64,000 nt of DNA from Auanema rhodensis (GCA_964057225.1 OZ059897.1:7254001-7318000), one strand, 5' to 3'; shown: positions 15,060 to 27,807, numbered from the stretch's first letter. Made by a program: numbers and translations. The notes: generated from the sequence alone by a model not told the origin.

Positions 15060-17497
15060 ATTGAACATTAGTTTGCCTTTTATATGATCTTTCTCATGCT
15101 TTCAAGAAATCATCTTTCAAATTCAAGAGTCCTTCAAATCTTACACAGATTCAATAATTCTAAACTAAACCGAATTACGGGTAAAATAGTCTGTTTGGAA
15201 CAAAATAATCTTTCAAAATGTCTGTATATGTATATGTATATTTGTATTTGCATTTTCTTTTTTTTTATTCCAAAACTTATAAAACAGATTTTATTTTTTG
15301 AATAGTAAAAGCTAACATATAATATTTTGGTAGCTTTTTACTTGTTTAGGTGAAATCTCAGTGATATTTGTGCCAATTTTTATTGAAAGTAACAGCGTTC
15401 TAACCTAACTATATCTATTTTTGCCATAGCATTGCCAAAAGAAGACGCTTGCCGTGTTTATTTTTGATTTGCTCACATTGTCATCACGTACATATTTTAT
15501 ATTTTTTCTATATCCATATGTAAAAACAGTGATTGTTTTTTTTTTAATTTTAAATGAATATTCTTATGATATTTTGCTTTTTTTCTCAATGAAAATAAAA
15601 ATGTTTGTTTGGGAAGATTCATGACAATGTCTGCTTCTATATTTCTTCGACTTTTGTCTTAGATATCTGTCTATATGCTTCATTGTCATTACATCCCAAT
15701 TCTGTTTGTAGTTTTAGAATACGTGAGATTCACGTGCCGTCACGTCATTATACTTTTACACGCCATTCAAGTAAGTTGAGTTATTTACATGTGTGATTAG
15801 TGAACGGTTGTCTTTATCTGCTCAATCGTCTTCTTCCTTCTCTGATTTACATTTTCTTTCCATTAGACTTCTCTTTTTTTTCTGGGCTTCTGTTTCTACC
15901 CTTTGTGCCTGAACGCTGCTAGCCTGGCATTTGATGTGGGCGGGGTGTCCCCCTGAATTAGCCATCGTCTCAAGCTCAGAACTACGTCGTCGGATAGAAG
16001 TAGTCCTCTTCTCTTTTTTCTTTCTCTGGCTTTTCCTTTTTACTTTCCTGTTCCTTCTGTTAAAGTTATTTTGGAAAATTCTTCTCATATATGTTCACAA
16101 TTCCGTGTCAATACCCGTAGAACTTGCACAGCCGGCAAATCATAGCAGTACGAATTTTTGTTTTGTGCTTCTTCACATCAGCTGCTGCTCAGGTCTCACT
16201 GTCTTTTGTTCGGATACTTCTTCTGTTTTCACACTTGTATTTCAAGCAATATCACCATTTCTATCCAAATATTAAATTTTTTTTCTCTTATATACTAGAT
16301 GAATACATGGTAACCTATTCAGGATTTAATCTCTACCAGCTTGAACTCTCTTATGTGAAGGTGCAAAACAAGTTAGCAATGAACTTCAATACTGCATTGG
16401 CCTCTTATTTCTCTGTTCTAATTTATTTCTTGGATTTGTTTTCTTTTGGTACGTTTAACTTGACGAGTACTTTAAAAGAAGTTGTGCATAGTTAATTGCT
16501 GTGGATAGGTGGTTTTGCCATTTCAAAGCCGATCTCTATCCATCATTATTCAGTTTTAACAGCTTTCGTTTATCTATTTCCGACTTTCAAAATCGGAAAT
16601 GAGTTCACTTGCGTCTTAATTGTTCCTTTATGCCTGAGATAGTGTCTTCCACATTTCTCTCAGCTGACTATTCCCATGCATAACTTACTGATTCTTTATG
16701 AGAAACATATGGGATCACAAATCTTAGTCTAAAGTCATACATAGAGTTCAAGAGAAAAATCTCTAATCTCATATTCAGCTCAATTCACGTCTTTTAGGGT
16801 CCTGTGCCTTGCCCGGTGGTGACTGTGTTGAGCCATGCATCAACGACATGCAAAGGGTTAGTTCTATCAAGATTCAACATCCCTTTTCTAAAAATCCAAG
16901 ACCAAAAAAAAAAATCCTTTTGACACCAAATCACGTCTGTTGCCACTGCTAGTGGACTTGAGGAGAAGATGCTGGATATGAGCCTTTCCTGTTCATTCAA
17001 TCGGAAAGCAGGCAAGCAAGCGGTGAATTTGAAAATGTCAAGTTAGAACTACATGCTCTGTTGGAAATAATTCAAAAGTGACAAAAAGCCATACAAAAAT
17101 AGCTCTGAAAGCAACGATTGAAACGTTAAGTCCATAGAATTTGTATTCTATTGAAATCAATTCATGGAATTGAGACGGAGAAATTTAGAAAAAATCAAAA
17201 TGTATTCTTTAAGTCATTAGAAGAAACGCCCATGCTGAAACATGAGCATCTTGGTCAACTATCCTTTACACAACTCATTGGATCATCACAGGACAAACAT
17301 GTTACAGAACAAAGTTTTGCTGCTATTTGCAAGTAGGTTCATATTTTATAGCTTTCATTATTCAAAGCAAGTGAGAGATAGAGAGATAGATAGATAGCCA
17401 GAAAGAGAAGGAGAAAGAGAAAGCAAGAGGGGCATGATTTTACATTCAATGAATAAACTCAATTCTAAACTTTTTTCTTCTTAAAGGAAATAAACAA
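15060..17497. other. intergenic region with weak minus-strand coding traces
   Basis: No intact gene identified. Like 9.5-13 kb it is pyrimidine-rich on the plus strand over about 15.6-16.3 kb. A minus-strand frame at 16088-15822 gives a very basic Lys/Arg-rich peptide that may be a coding relic. A (GAGATA)-like low-complexity run lies at about 17372-17400. A 61-codon plus-strand open frame at 17151-17336 has no recognised features. Confidence 0.4.
15822..16088 (-). pseudogene. possible coding relic, basic Lys/Arg-rich
   Basis: An 88-codon open frame on the purine-rich strand. It is rich in Lys, Arg and Glu, with a central Ser/Gly/Cys segment (ETMANSGGHPAHIKCQASS). No family is recognisable and upstream sequence in the same frame is quickly interrupted. 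It may belong with the decayed tracts at 10-13 kb or be chance translation of purine-rich DNA. Confidence 0.2.
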
Positions 17498-19596
17498 ATG
17501 CTACGTATTATTCGGCTGATGGTTGTTTTGAAAATAATGAACTGCTGTTCATTCACTCACTACACTCTTCGTATTATAAATTTACAAACCTATTATAGGG
17601 CTTATATTAATGTGGACAGATGCTTGGAACAATGTGAGCAGACTTCAGAGAATTCAGGTAGAATTCGTCAAACCTATGCTGGAATACGTTTCATATGCGT
17701 TGAACACCGTAAAGGTTAGTAGTGTTACTCATACGTCATAGTCTTTCTGTATAAGTGTTTGATTCAATATGATTTTGAAATATTTGCAATGAAATATTTC
17801 CTTTTTTGGAATTTGAGCCATCTTAATCCTCTTCTAAATGGTCCACAAAACTGAAGTGCAAAGCCACTTAATAGCAAGTCAGTAATCTGATACAATGCTA
17901 TTATTGCTTTAGCCTTATGTAAGGCGTCATAGACAAGAAGCATGCAGCGAGCAGCTTTACTTGCCTTTTGCTGTGTTCAAACCTCCTGATTTCATAGACG
18001 CCTGTCTGACTCAATAAGTACCATACGGATTAGGCCTTTCGATTCCATCTTGTTGATTAGCTGTCTTGTATACTTACTTGTCATCTTCATTTTGCGGAGA
18101 TCTGTTAAGTAGATGGCAGATGTGTTGTCTTGTGAGCTTTCCTTTTTGGTTTGTTGAGGTGGCAGCATTGGTGCCATGGTGCGGAGTTCTCTGCTAAATC
18201 TGTGGATAAGTGGTTTGGTTGAAGTCCTCTTCCCGAATCCCCACGTACGCTCTCCCGCTTGTTCATACATATCTCGACTTGGTGATTCTTTGGGAAACAA
18301 GAATATTCTCACAATAATAGCCATTAGTTGCACAAGAACAACGGCAAGCTTTTGTCTTCATCAGTTGAAATGACACTTCGGTAAAGGTTTGTGAAGATGC
18401 TAGTGTATACCAAACACTACGAAATTCAACTGAATGTCTCGACAAGAGTATTTTCTTACCAAATCATAAATCATCTTGAAATGTGATTATTCTAAACAAA
18501 CTATGCTTTGTAATCATTTCGCCATCAGCCTGCAACATCTGAGGCTCGATCCTAAGAGGAAAGTATATGGTGGTAGCAATTGTCCCCACGGGGTCATAAA
18601 TGTAGTCCAGCAGTCCTTGATAGATATAGATGGGCTCTGTCACCTCAAAAGATAAATTTGTGTTTAGTACACGATCGCTTAGGCTCAGGATTAACATATA
18701 GTCAAGCAATAGACATTTGAGAAAACTAGTATTGAGTTGCTTTCGGTTCTTCTCAACTTGAGCCCATCGCTGTCAAAGCAACTAAAAACACAGCAATTAG
18801 GGTGTTGTAAAATTAGTTAGATGTTTATTGAGTTCAGCAAAAAAGTCTCTGAGTTTTCTGTGGACAATGTTCCTGATTCTAAATATGTAATTGAAGAATT
18901 AAGCATTTTTGTGTTGAAACAATGAAAATTTCCTGATTCATCACCGATCTTTTTATTTTCAGAATTCTTCGATTCTCTACCTTGCTTAGCACAGTAAGTT
19001 CTGTTTACATACTGATATTCAAAACATTAAGAGCTCAACTAGAATCATGAATACTTGCAGACATGAAGCAACTGCAATGGAACAATGTCGAAATCAAATT
19101 AATGAATCATTAGTGGCAAGTAACCGTTTTTCAATCACTGTCATGAAGAAAGAGCATCACAACTTGCGTAGCCACTTTGAAACACTGTGCAGGTTTAACA
19201 TCTCTATTGTTTATACCTGCAACATACCGTACATTCAGAAAACTTGGAGATATGATTGAGTGTGTGGAACCAATCACGCGCAAGGGATGTGGAGAACAAG
19301 CTGCAATAATGATGCTTAGGTTCATAACTGTTGGATTTAGCAGGTAAACGTTCGAAAATGAATAAAGAGACCGATCTTTATATTTCAGTTTTGAACAATT
19401 ATATTCTCAACTAGGAATAAGTGATCAACTACCATCATCATGCCGTTCTCTATTATCATTGAAATCGAGAAGAATTCCAACAGACCGAAGAGTAAATCAT
19501 GTCCAGAGATTTTCAGATTATTCTGTTAGTTCAGTTAGTAGTAACTCTCTGATCCTGGCAGGTTCACTCATCAGTGTTTTCTTCCACATTCTATAA
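17498..19596 (+). CDS. secreted cysteine-rich protein, CPG4-like, possible GPI anchor
   Basis: Predicted extracellular protein. The start at 17498 opens a weakly hydrophobic N-terminus that could be a signal peptide; an undetected upstream exon is possible. The body carries about nine cysteines in spaced pairs: DRCLEQCEQ, IRFICVEH, DSLPCLAQH, AMEQCRNQ, ETLCRK, MIECVEP, RKGCGEQ, SSCRSL. Four introns are visible. The first (about 17716-18961) is exceptionally long for this window and contains other coding relics. The following exon junctions join cleanly in phase (K-E, Q-H, C-R, S-S). The C-terminus ends SNSLILAGSLISVFFHIL, a hydrophobic tail that suits a GPI-attachment signal. The cysteine layout resembles the nematode CPG4 domain, but that match is from memory of the pattern only. 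Confidence 0.6.
17992..18709 (-). pseudogene. decayed coding relic inside an intron
   Basis: On the minus strand of the long intron are three open segments: 18709-18464 (contains TEPIYIYQGLLDYIYDPVG and IYFPLRIEPQMLQADGEM), 18445-18263 in the same frame (VEFRSVWYTLASSQTFTEV) and 18333-17992 in another frame (YLTDLRKMKMTSKYTRQLIN followed by KMESKGLIRMV). The last looks like a winged-helix type segment. The composition is protein-like and the frames are separated by one stop and one frameshift, suggesting a dead gene. Family not identified. Confidence 0.35.
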
Positions 19597-19907
19597 TCTA
19601 TCGCGTTGAATGATATCAATTTGGTTTTATTTATTCTTACGCTCAATAATCTGCCGGAAAATTGAAAGTATTCAAAAGAAGCTTTGTTTCGTACTTATCG
19701 GATAGATGTAAATCTCACGTAATGCACGTTCTGTGTCACGTTTCATTTATTTTTATTTTTCCCCCAGACCGGTTGCTTTCAAAATGTTCCTCAAATACAG
19801 TGAAGTCATATTTTATAATCTTTGAATAAAAATATATAAGATTTAAATTTCAACAATAACAACTATTTACATTATAACCAGTAAGTGTTTTATCCAATTA
19901 TTAAATC
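19597..19907. other. convergent intergenic spacer
   Basis: AT-rich 3' flank shared by the plus-strand CPG4-like gene and the minus-strand MCAT gene. Nothing else seen. Confidence 0.5.
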
Positions 19908-21574
19908 TTAGCATGTGTAGTGTTCATAGTTTGCATATGCTTTTTTGCTAGTTTGGAGCAACATGCTGCCTAATTGACGTCCAGGACCAACTTCAATATA
20001 TCGAGGAAAACGATAATCCTATAAATAGAAAACTTCAGACATAATCAAATTAGCCATTTACCTGATGTTTTCTGAACAGCAATTGCTGAATTTGTTCCCA
20101 TTTAACAGGGTGCGTTACTTGTCTTACTATAGCCGATTTCATCTCACTCTGGAATAGTCTAAAATGATATTGAGCACCGATTATTGGCCGAACCTTTTTC
20201 ATGGCATGAACAGCTCCACTGTAATTGGAGTATACATTGCAAGAGGCTTTGTTCAGCACCACTTCTTTAATAGAATCACGAAGACTAAAACATTTTTTTA
20301 AAAAATATTTTCCAATTATCAATTTACGGTTTGATTGCGTTTTCCATTTGTCTTGTATGAAAAGCTCCACTCACAGCTAATCTTTTCACCACCTAAGAGA
20401 AGTATTATAACACTTCATGAGGAACAAAGAAGTTCTCAATACCTTAATATCGTATTGGTCCTGATGCTCTTCAATGAAATTCATGCAGGTTTCACTAGCT
20501 CCCAAAACTCGAACTCCACAAAATAAGTAGTTTGCCACTTCACAAACCTCCATTTCTCCCTTACTCCTGTAAGTAAAACTAACGTAATTCTAATACTCGA
20601 GTGTGAATAAACCTTGCCAAATCTCTAGCATCTCGTAAGAGATCGTCCAACCGAGACGAAGCTTTAACTCGTATAGTTAGCATACCACTTTTGATTAATT
20701 GATTACATTCATGCATTGCTTCACACCGAACCTTCACAACTTTTAAAGCTAAAAATACGTAATAAGATGAAGAATTTGTATGTAACAAACCATCTTCGAA
20801 AGACAAAACATCGCCAGCAACAAGGGCAGAAAACTCTCCTACGCTGAAACCAGCAACATCGGTTATTTTATCAGCAGCTTCGGGCTCTTTATGGTAAAAC
20901 ACATAACAATTATAGAACAAAAGAGCAATTACCTTCGGTTTTAAGCTTCTCTAATGCAGCAATTGAAGAAACAAAGACTGCGGGTTGACAATATAAGGTT
21001 TGATCAAGCCTATGTTAAAAAAGTTCCTGGTTTTAAACGATAGAATACTTACTTGGTTTTGGGACCTTCCAAACAGATCTTCTTCAAATCATACCCTAAT
21101 ATCTCATTGGACATATCGAAAATTTTCTGAGAAGCTGGACAATCCATCAACTTTAGAAAGACAAATCAAGAAGATACACAAGTTAATATTACCTTAGATC
21201 CCATTCCGACAAATTGAGCACCTTGTCCAGGAAAAAGTAAAACGATTTGTTCTTCGATGGGTATATGATCAAATACAATAACACCAGTTGATTTTTTCTT
21301 TTTTCCATATTTCAACTTATTTTTTTCTGCTAATATTTCTTTTGAAGTTTTGTTTAGATAGTCCGTTAATTGCTGGAATAAAAGCATAAATTGAATCATT
21401 GAAATAACTTATTACTTCTTCAGGATAGGGTAGCTTTCTAGTTGGATCAAGAACAACGGAATGAACATCTGAAAACGTTGTACCTTGTTCTAATATATTT
21501 TCTGTTGGCGGCGGTAGTACTCGTTTTCGTACAAAACGTTGAGACAAAGTTATAGCTGGTCTAATTGATCTCAT
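19908..21574 (-). CDS. mitochondrial malonyl-CoA:ACP transacylase
   Basis: Transfers malonyl groups from CoA to acyl carrier protein in mitochondrial fatty-acid synthesis (MCAT/FabD family). The N-terminus MRSIRPAITLSQRFVRKRV is Arg-rich and lacks acidic residues, fitting a mitochondrial presequence. Family motifs in order: IVLLFPGQGAQFVGMGSK; VAGFSVGEFSALVAGDVLSF with the GxSxGE nucleophilic serine; LAVSGAFHTRQME carrying the catalytic His; ending in FPRYIEVGPGRQLG. All are present, so the enzyme is expected to be active. Several short introns. It is convergent with the CPG4-like gene and divergent from the two-TM gene at 21874. Confidence 0.92.
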
Positions 21575-21873
21575 CTAAACATAAGTAAACTATTATTGAT
21601 TATTCCTGAGTTTCATATTAGAATTAAGGTGACCTAGACTAAAAATACAAACAAACTTTAAATATTTATTGGTAAATGTACGTGATTGCTAGCGTGAAAT
21701 TCTCCAAACAAGTGTTTTTTGAATTCAATCCCAACATAAAATAGATTTGAGATTAGGAATTAGAGAATAACGGATAAGCTGAAACTAGAATTTAAATTAT
21801 AATATTCTGATTTTCACTTTCCACGTGAACATGGCAATAACGTGGTTCATGAGGAAAATAGACTATTCGAATA

Positions 21874-22896
21874 ATGAAGGCGACGTTATGGGTGTTGAGC
21901 ACAATATGTACTTCGGTAGCCGTTTTTCTCATATACAACTATGCTATACAATTCCTATTGCAGGCACTATGCATGTATTGTACGGATCTTGATTATCCTC
22001 TATATCGATCACCTGTGAGAAATATTCGTATAATCAGAAAACCTGCAATGGAAACTTATATCAATAAACTTGAATGTTTTTTCTCGCGTATTGCCAATAG
22101 TAGGGGTAAAGTATATCAGTATGAGACAACTAATATTTGTAAAACACTGTTCATGGTATTATTGAACTTTACTGTAGAATTAACACAACAGAACTGAAGT
22201 TTCTTAGGGCGAACAAAAATTTCTTTTTGGCTTAAGTGTTGTCCTCACATCGGATGAATCAACAGAAGATTATCATGAGTTTTGTCCGGCCTATATTGTA
22301 TATCCTTTGCAGCCAGTTCTGCAGGTAATTTTTAATTCGTATTTTTTGAAATATATATTTTCAAACAAATTTTATTAAGATTCATGTATCTTATCCATTG
22401 ATAGCTGAGGGAAAGGTCGTTCTGGATATACACATTGCTACAGCAACTGGATCTGTTAAGTACATACAATCACTAAATTTTCAGAACATAAATTTTTTTA
22501 GATATCAAGTACTTGAGGAAATGGATCGTGTTCCTAAAAATTTTATAGCTTCTCTTGTAAATGCAACCTGTTCACATAGCACTACAGAAGTCGATGAAGT
22601 ACAGTGTAAGCATATTAATCATTTATTTCCAGATTATGACAAAGTCTCAGCCTAAACATAATCATATAGAATGCAGAGTTGCAACAATTAAAAGATCTAT
22701 TAATGAAGAAAATAAGGTATTGTGAAGTGATAAATCCTTGAAATGAGTATTGTAGACGACTACCAACGATTGGGTAATGGCACTGTGCATTTGTATTCTA
22801 GCTGCCTATGGCTTGGTTGTGGCGGTTTTTGCTGGATTAGAACCTGTTTGTTTTGAACATATCTATTTCTGGTTGATGACACCTTTACTATTTTAG
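21874..22896 (+). CDS. two-transmembrane protein with lumenal/extracellular loop, unrecognised
   Basis: I do not recognise the family. Residues 1-33 form one hydrophobic segment (LWVLSTICTSVAVFLIYNYA and following). The middle (about 200 residues) is soluble with several cysteines and a potential N-glycosylation site in NATCSHS. Near the C-terminus a second hydrophobic segment follows NDWVMALCICILAAYGLVVA. Exons join in phase using donors GTATATCAG after NSRGK, GTACAG after TTEVDE and GTATTG after INEENK. The stop is at 22894-22896. The layout of an N-terminal TM, large loop and C-terminal TM recalls small ER or plasma-membrane proteins of the TMEM type. No catalytic motif is visible. It is divergently arranged with MCAT (299-bp spacer), so the two may share a promoter region. 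Confidence 0.6.
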
Positions 22897-23148
22897 AATA
22901 CGAATGCGTTAGAGAATCCTAATTCAGGAAACGAATATTCGTTACAGCTGGATTTCGAGGTGGAAACGGTTATCTCCATTTAAAAACCTGCACAAACCTC
23001 GCTCGTTGATATATTAATATGAACGTTTGAAAAGATTAATTAGTTCATTAATTTAATTTCTGAACCAAGAATTTCGAATTAAAGTTATTATTTCTCCACA
23101 GTTTTTTCCTAAGGTTTCCTGAAAAATAATCAGGATTTTGAATTATTT

Positions 23149-25418
23149 TTAGTTATTTACTTCGTGTACTTCCGAAATCGTTTCGGGCATTTTACGTAAT
23201 TGATCTTTCTCCCAGCCAATACTCAGTAGATCAACACATAAATCTTTAATATTATATTGAAAAATATATTTTTTCTTCTAGAAACGAACCGTAAGTAACT
23301 GAAAAATCTGGAAAATTCAAATTAATTTCTCCTTCAAACATTGATTTAATAGAACTATCAATATCTGTTAATCTACTCATCCCAACAACATGAACTTTCA
23401 TATCTCGCAATTGTTTCATGAAGTTACGATATAATGACTGCAATATTATTCTTTTCAAGTATTGAAAATGTTTTTATATATACTCTTGTTAGATTATCCT
23501 TTGGCTTAGCTTTCAGAAATATTTCTAATCTATCTAGTACTACCAGCACTGTTTTATCCAAATGACTGAGCTGAATTGTCTTCAATTCCATGGGCATTTG
23601 ACTAATGTAAACGTACCTTCGAGATCCATTGTGCAATTGTTTTTGGAGCAGACATTACTGTTTTGGATGTAACATACAGCAGCGTTGCAGATGTTCTGGA
23701 TGCAATTGCATCAGCCCAGCATGTTTTACCGGCTTTCTCACCACCTACTAGCAAAACCCATTGTGGCTTCAATGCTATTTTCCATGTTGATAACACTGTA
23801 ATATTAATTTCAGATCGTGAGAAATGTATATTCGAACATAGTGGGTATATCATGACAGCCTCAAGCATTCTTTTGATGTCGAATTCAAAAATGCTGTTTT
23901 TATACTTGACGGGAGATCTAAAATTCGTCAGAAAACATAAATTTGATCTGCTTTTATACTCACACGTATGTGAACATACTGTGAGTTCTATTTCCTAATT
24001 TACTGCGCAATATTCCTCTTTGTATTAGAAGTAAATATAATTTTTCAGTCTGAATACGATCTTTTACAAATTCTTCTTCAAAATTAGTTGTTGGTTCAGA
24101 TATATTAGAGAAGTTAGAACGTAATGATTCCAAAAGTTCCGGTAATGATTCTGCCTAAAATTCTTTTTAGAATTATTATTAGCCCGCAGAAATACCTTAA
24201 AACGAAAGTGATAAGATGATTCTGCTACCAATCCGACGACTTTTCTCTCCTCAGATCGTCTCTTTAAAACTGCTTGTACACTAAGCCCAAGACGATCCAT
24301 TTCCTCTACCCTCATTTGGCGAACAATTTTTCGAGCCATGTGCCCTCTTATTTTCTACATTATCGATAGCTAGGCACATAACACTGCTCTCTACTTACAG
24401 ACTGAATCAACGTTGCAGCTTCTTCTTCTGTAGTAATTGATTTCCTGGGTTTGGTTCGATGCTGTTCTACACTTTGCCGCCTGGTAGCTCGAAAAACTGA
24501 AAACGAATGATCTAATTATTCAATTATTTACAGTATTATTTATTTATAGATGAAACGTGAGCCATCTAAGCACAGCCGACTCACAACATCACTTAAGTCA
24601 AAAATAAAATTGAGGTGTCACGTACATTTTGACGTGAAGTGATACCGCCAGATAAATTAACCAGTTTTGAAAGAGTAGAACACAACACTTACATTTATCC
24701 ACTTTTTGAATTATCAATACTGCTTGTTCAAATGTTAGAGGTTTTCTCTGATATTCCTCATCAAAACTTAAATGAAATTCTGATGGAAGTCGGATTTTTC
24801 TTTCTATGCCACATTTAGATGTTTTCTTTAGAATTGTTTCAGTAGCTTTTTTAACCATGCGATCTCGTGCTTGTATATGTAGGTTTCGTTCTATGCTCAA
24901 TAGAAATGGGCCAACTTCATCATATTTCTGATTACAGGCAAGAAAATTAGTTATAATTCTTCGCGATTGTTCCGTACCGATTCATAACCCAATTCCTTTC
25001 TTTTAGCATTCCAATGATGAAAAATCTCCTTTTGTTTAATTTGGGCGATTTTAGAAGAAAAAAATATTACATAATGCCGAGAAATTTCTGAGATATAATT
25101 GTTAAAGTTACTGAAATTGAAGAGGAGATTTGAAGTACCTAGTAAGATTTTTTGAGATTCTTCAGTTGTTTCGATGAAATGAAGACGGTTAGCCTGATGC
25201 AGTAGAGCCTCGAGATTTATAATCAACTCATAAATTAAACTACAGGAATCAATGTTTCGTTTAACTTTTGTATTTATTCTCTGAAAATGAAATCAAACTG
25301 CAAACAAGAAGATACTTACAGAGTTTGACTTATTCTCTGTGAGAGAATTCAATCTTCCTTGTTGCTTTATAACTTCTTCAAGAAGAACAAAGAGCGAGTG
25401 TTTCGTCTCTGAGAACAT
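23149..25418 (-). CDS. IQ and AAA domain protein, DRC11/IQCA1-like
   Basis: Homologous in layout to IQCA1 (dynein regulatory complex subunit 11), an axonemal protein. Starts with MFSETKHSLFVLLEEVIKQQ, then long helical segments (ELIINLEALLHQANRLHF; HHWNAKRKELGYESV), an LTFEQAVLIIQKV segment and an IQ motif region (ATLIQSKIRGHMARKIVRQM). The C-terminal half is AAA-like: Walker A in LVGGEKAGKTCWADAIA, a Walker-B-like strand TVLVVLDRLE, and an MKVHVVGMSRLTDID strand. The final exon ends GWEKDQLRKMPETISEV plus a short tail. The junction into the last exon (about 23250-23300) did not resolve cleanly: the intron would be only about 28 bp or an alternative stop at 23252 is used. Nematodes lack motile flagella, so a role in sensory cilia or another job is inference. 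Confidence 0.7.
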
Positions 25419-25671
25419 GGCTTGAAGTATGATTTGTAAGATGTGATCTGATGTTGATTTTCGTTTTTATCCAAATCTAGAGGGACAAGTAATATTTTAT
25501 ACGAATCTCAACACAATAAATTAACATGGGAAAACAAATAAATTAAAGGAATAGAATATGAATCAATTTCTACAAGCATTTTCCATCACAGATAGACCAA
25601 AAATATGAAAACAGAAAGAATGATACCCAAAAACAACAGGAAAAAATGCAACTCTAAAACAGGATAAAAAA

Positions 25672-27608
25672 TTAAGCAGATGGTTCTTCTTCATTTTGTC
25701 GTTGCTCATCTGTATAAAAGTGCCGTTTTCTACGCTTACTAGGCAATTCCATGGCGGCAACCTAGAAAAGCTTGACATTTTAATCATGCTTTACTGAACA
25801 CAAACCTGAAGAGGCCAGCCACCTCCTATAACGCCAGCTTGAACAGCTGCGCCAGTAACTACTGCTAATTCCGGATCAACTCCAAAGTTAGGAGCTTTTC
25901 TGAATTGAGATTAGTCAAACATGTTCATTCGAATTAAAACTTACCCGAAGTAATGCCCAACAATTTGTCTAACTTTGGGAATGCGAGTAGATCCTCCAAC
26001 TAAAACAATTTCATCTACTTCTTCTGGTGTTAATCCAGCATCCTCGAGAGCAGCACCTATGGGTTCTTCAATAGCTTTAAACAAATCTTCATTTAACGCT
26101 TCAAACTCTTCCCGGCGAATCTGTAGAGGAAACATTATTGAAATAAACATGGAAATGGTAAAACCTCATGGGACCATTCACCGATTTCTCTTAAATTCAA
26201 TTTGATTATTGTTTTTAGGTGAGTAGTAAGTTTTTTCTTAGCAGCTTCGATTTCCAAACGAATTTGTTGTAAGTCTTCCTTATTGGATACTTCTTTCTTA
26301 AACTTCTCTTCGAGCAACTAGAAAAACAGGATTTTCGATTCAGTTTCCACTCTTTCGTTACTTTAACTATGTGTTTTTGAACACGATCATTGAAATCCTG
26401 ACCTCCCAATCGATTATTTCCGGCCATGGCTTGAGTCACAAAAATACCTCCTTGCAACCATAGAACAGACACGTCAAGAGTTCCACCACCTACAAAATTA
26501 AAGCCGTAAAGATTTAAAGAATGCAACAGAAGCTGTACAGACGCTAAACAATGAAAATGCTATTATGCTCACCCAGATCAACTACTACTACACTCTCAAC
26601 ACCCTTCTTCTTGTGTAGTCCATAAGCCAAAGCCGCTGCTGTTGGTTCTGATATAACTCTTCTGACTTCCAATCCTAAATCAGTTTACCAATGAGCATAT
26701 TTAAACATCTCATTCCCCTACCAGCTTTTTCAACAGCTTTAGCAGTTACATTTCTTTGAATTTCTTCGAATTCTGCTGGAACAGAAACTACAGCCTATCA
26801 ATGAACAAGCATATAATAAGAACATGCTAAGCGGTTTCTTACCTGGCTGAGTGGTGTTTTCATTTCATTCTCAGCGAACGTTTTGAGATAACCAATTATG
26901 ATTGATCCAATATCTTCAGGATAAAGAATTCTGAATAAATTACAAATTATTCGAACCATCTTATATATTTTTTTATAAATAAGCCACATACTTGGTTCCT
27001 TCATCAAGAGGAATTTCGAAGTAAGCTTTCCCCTTTTCATCTAATTTTATTGAAAACGGATAACGTTTCAAATCAGCCTGAAAGTTTGTTTGAAAAAATC
27101 GGTACAATTGTAAAAAATACCAAAAAATTAGCATTGTCTTTCTCGAAAGTACGTCCAATAAACCGTTTAGCATCATAAATTGTTCTCCTAGGATTTTTTT
27201 CTTGCTGTTCTACAGCTCTTGTACCAACCACAACCGTTCCATTAGGACTATAATATGGAAAATAAGAACTATCCAACAATCAGTATATTACAGGAAAGCT
27301 ACAACGCTAGGAATTGATCTTTTACCAAGATCATCGGCTAAAATAGTAGTGTCACCCGAAATAGCATGATATATACCTAAACTACTTATAATTGATTAAT
27401 GCGATACAGAGTTATAACCGACCTATGGAAGAAAATGTTGTACCCAAATCAATTCCACCTATTTTAGGAGCTGGTGCTGGAAGACCATACTTCTGGCCAA
27501 GATATCCAGCTATTAATAATGCCATAATGGCTCCCCCTACACAAGAAACATTACGATACAGTTAATATACAATAAATATAACTTACCAACCAAAGACATA
27601 CTAGTCAT
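25672..27608 (-). CDS. stc-1: HSPA13/STCH-type Hsp70-like microsomal ATPase
   Basis: Hsp70-family ATPase that lacks the C-terminal peptide-binding domain; in other animals it is tied to the ER/microsomal lumen. The N-terminal [21 protein letters not shown] is a signal/anchor followed by [18 protein letters not shown] (phosphate-1 loop). Further motifs: [34 protein letters not shown] (phosphate-2), [16 protein letters not shown] and [20 protein letters not shown] (adenosine motif). The protein then runs [18 protein letters not shown] and stops about 30 residues later, at the point where canonical Hsp70s would start the substrate-binding domain. About nine introns. Divergent from WDR31 across a 678-bp spacer. 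Confidence 0.93.
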
Positions 27609-27799
27609 GATGATTATTTATTAATAATAGAATCGATTAATATAATTTAATTGGTAAAATATATCCGCATGCCCTGTAACTGTAATAAAATAAATTGATC
27701 AAAACTGAAAAAGCAAAACAAAACGAAAATGTTGGTACAAAGAGAAACGAGTATCATGTCAAACGTATCATATAATTAGCATACGTCAACTATAAATAA

Positions 27800-27807
27800 T
27801 GACGTCA
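27800..27807. promoter_or_regulatory. CRE-like palindrome TGACGTCA
   Basis: A perfect 8-bp CREB/ATF-type site 192 bp upstream of the HSPA13-like start codon and 480 bp upstream of WDR31. ATF6/CREB-type bZIP factors bind such sites and control ER chaperones, so regulation of the STCH gene by ER stress is plausible. This rests on motif match and position only. Confidence 0.45.

Noticed and set aside
15084-15305. Plus-strand open frame after the SET gene
   Set aside because: AT-rich 3' flank translation without splice or domain support.
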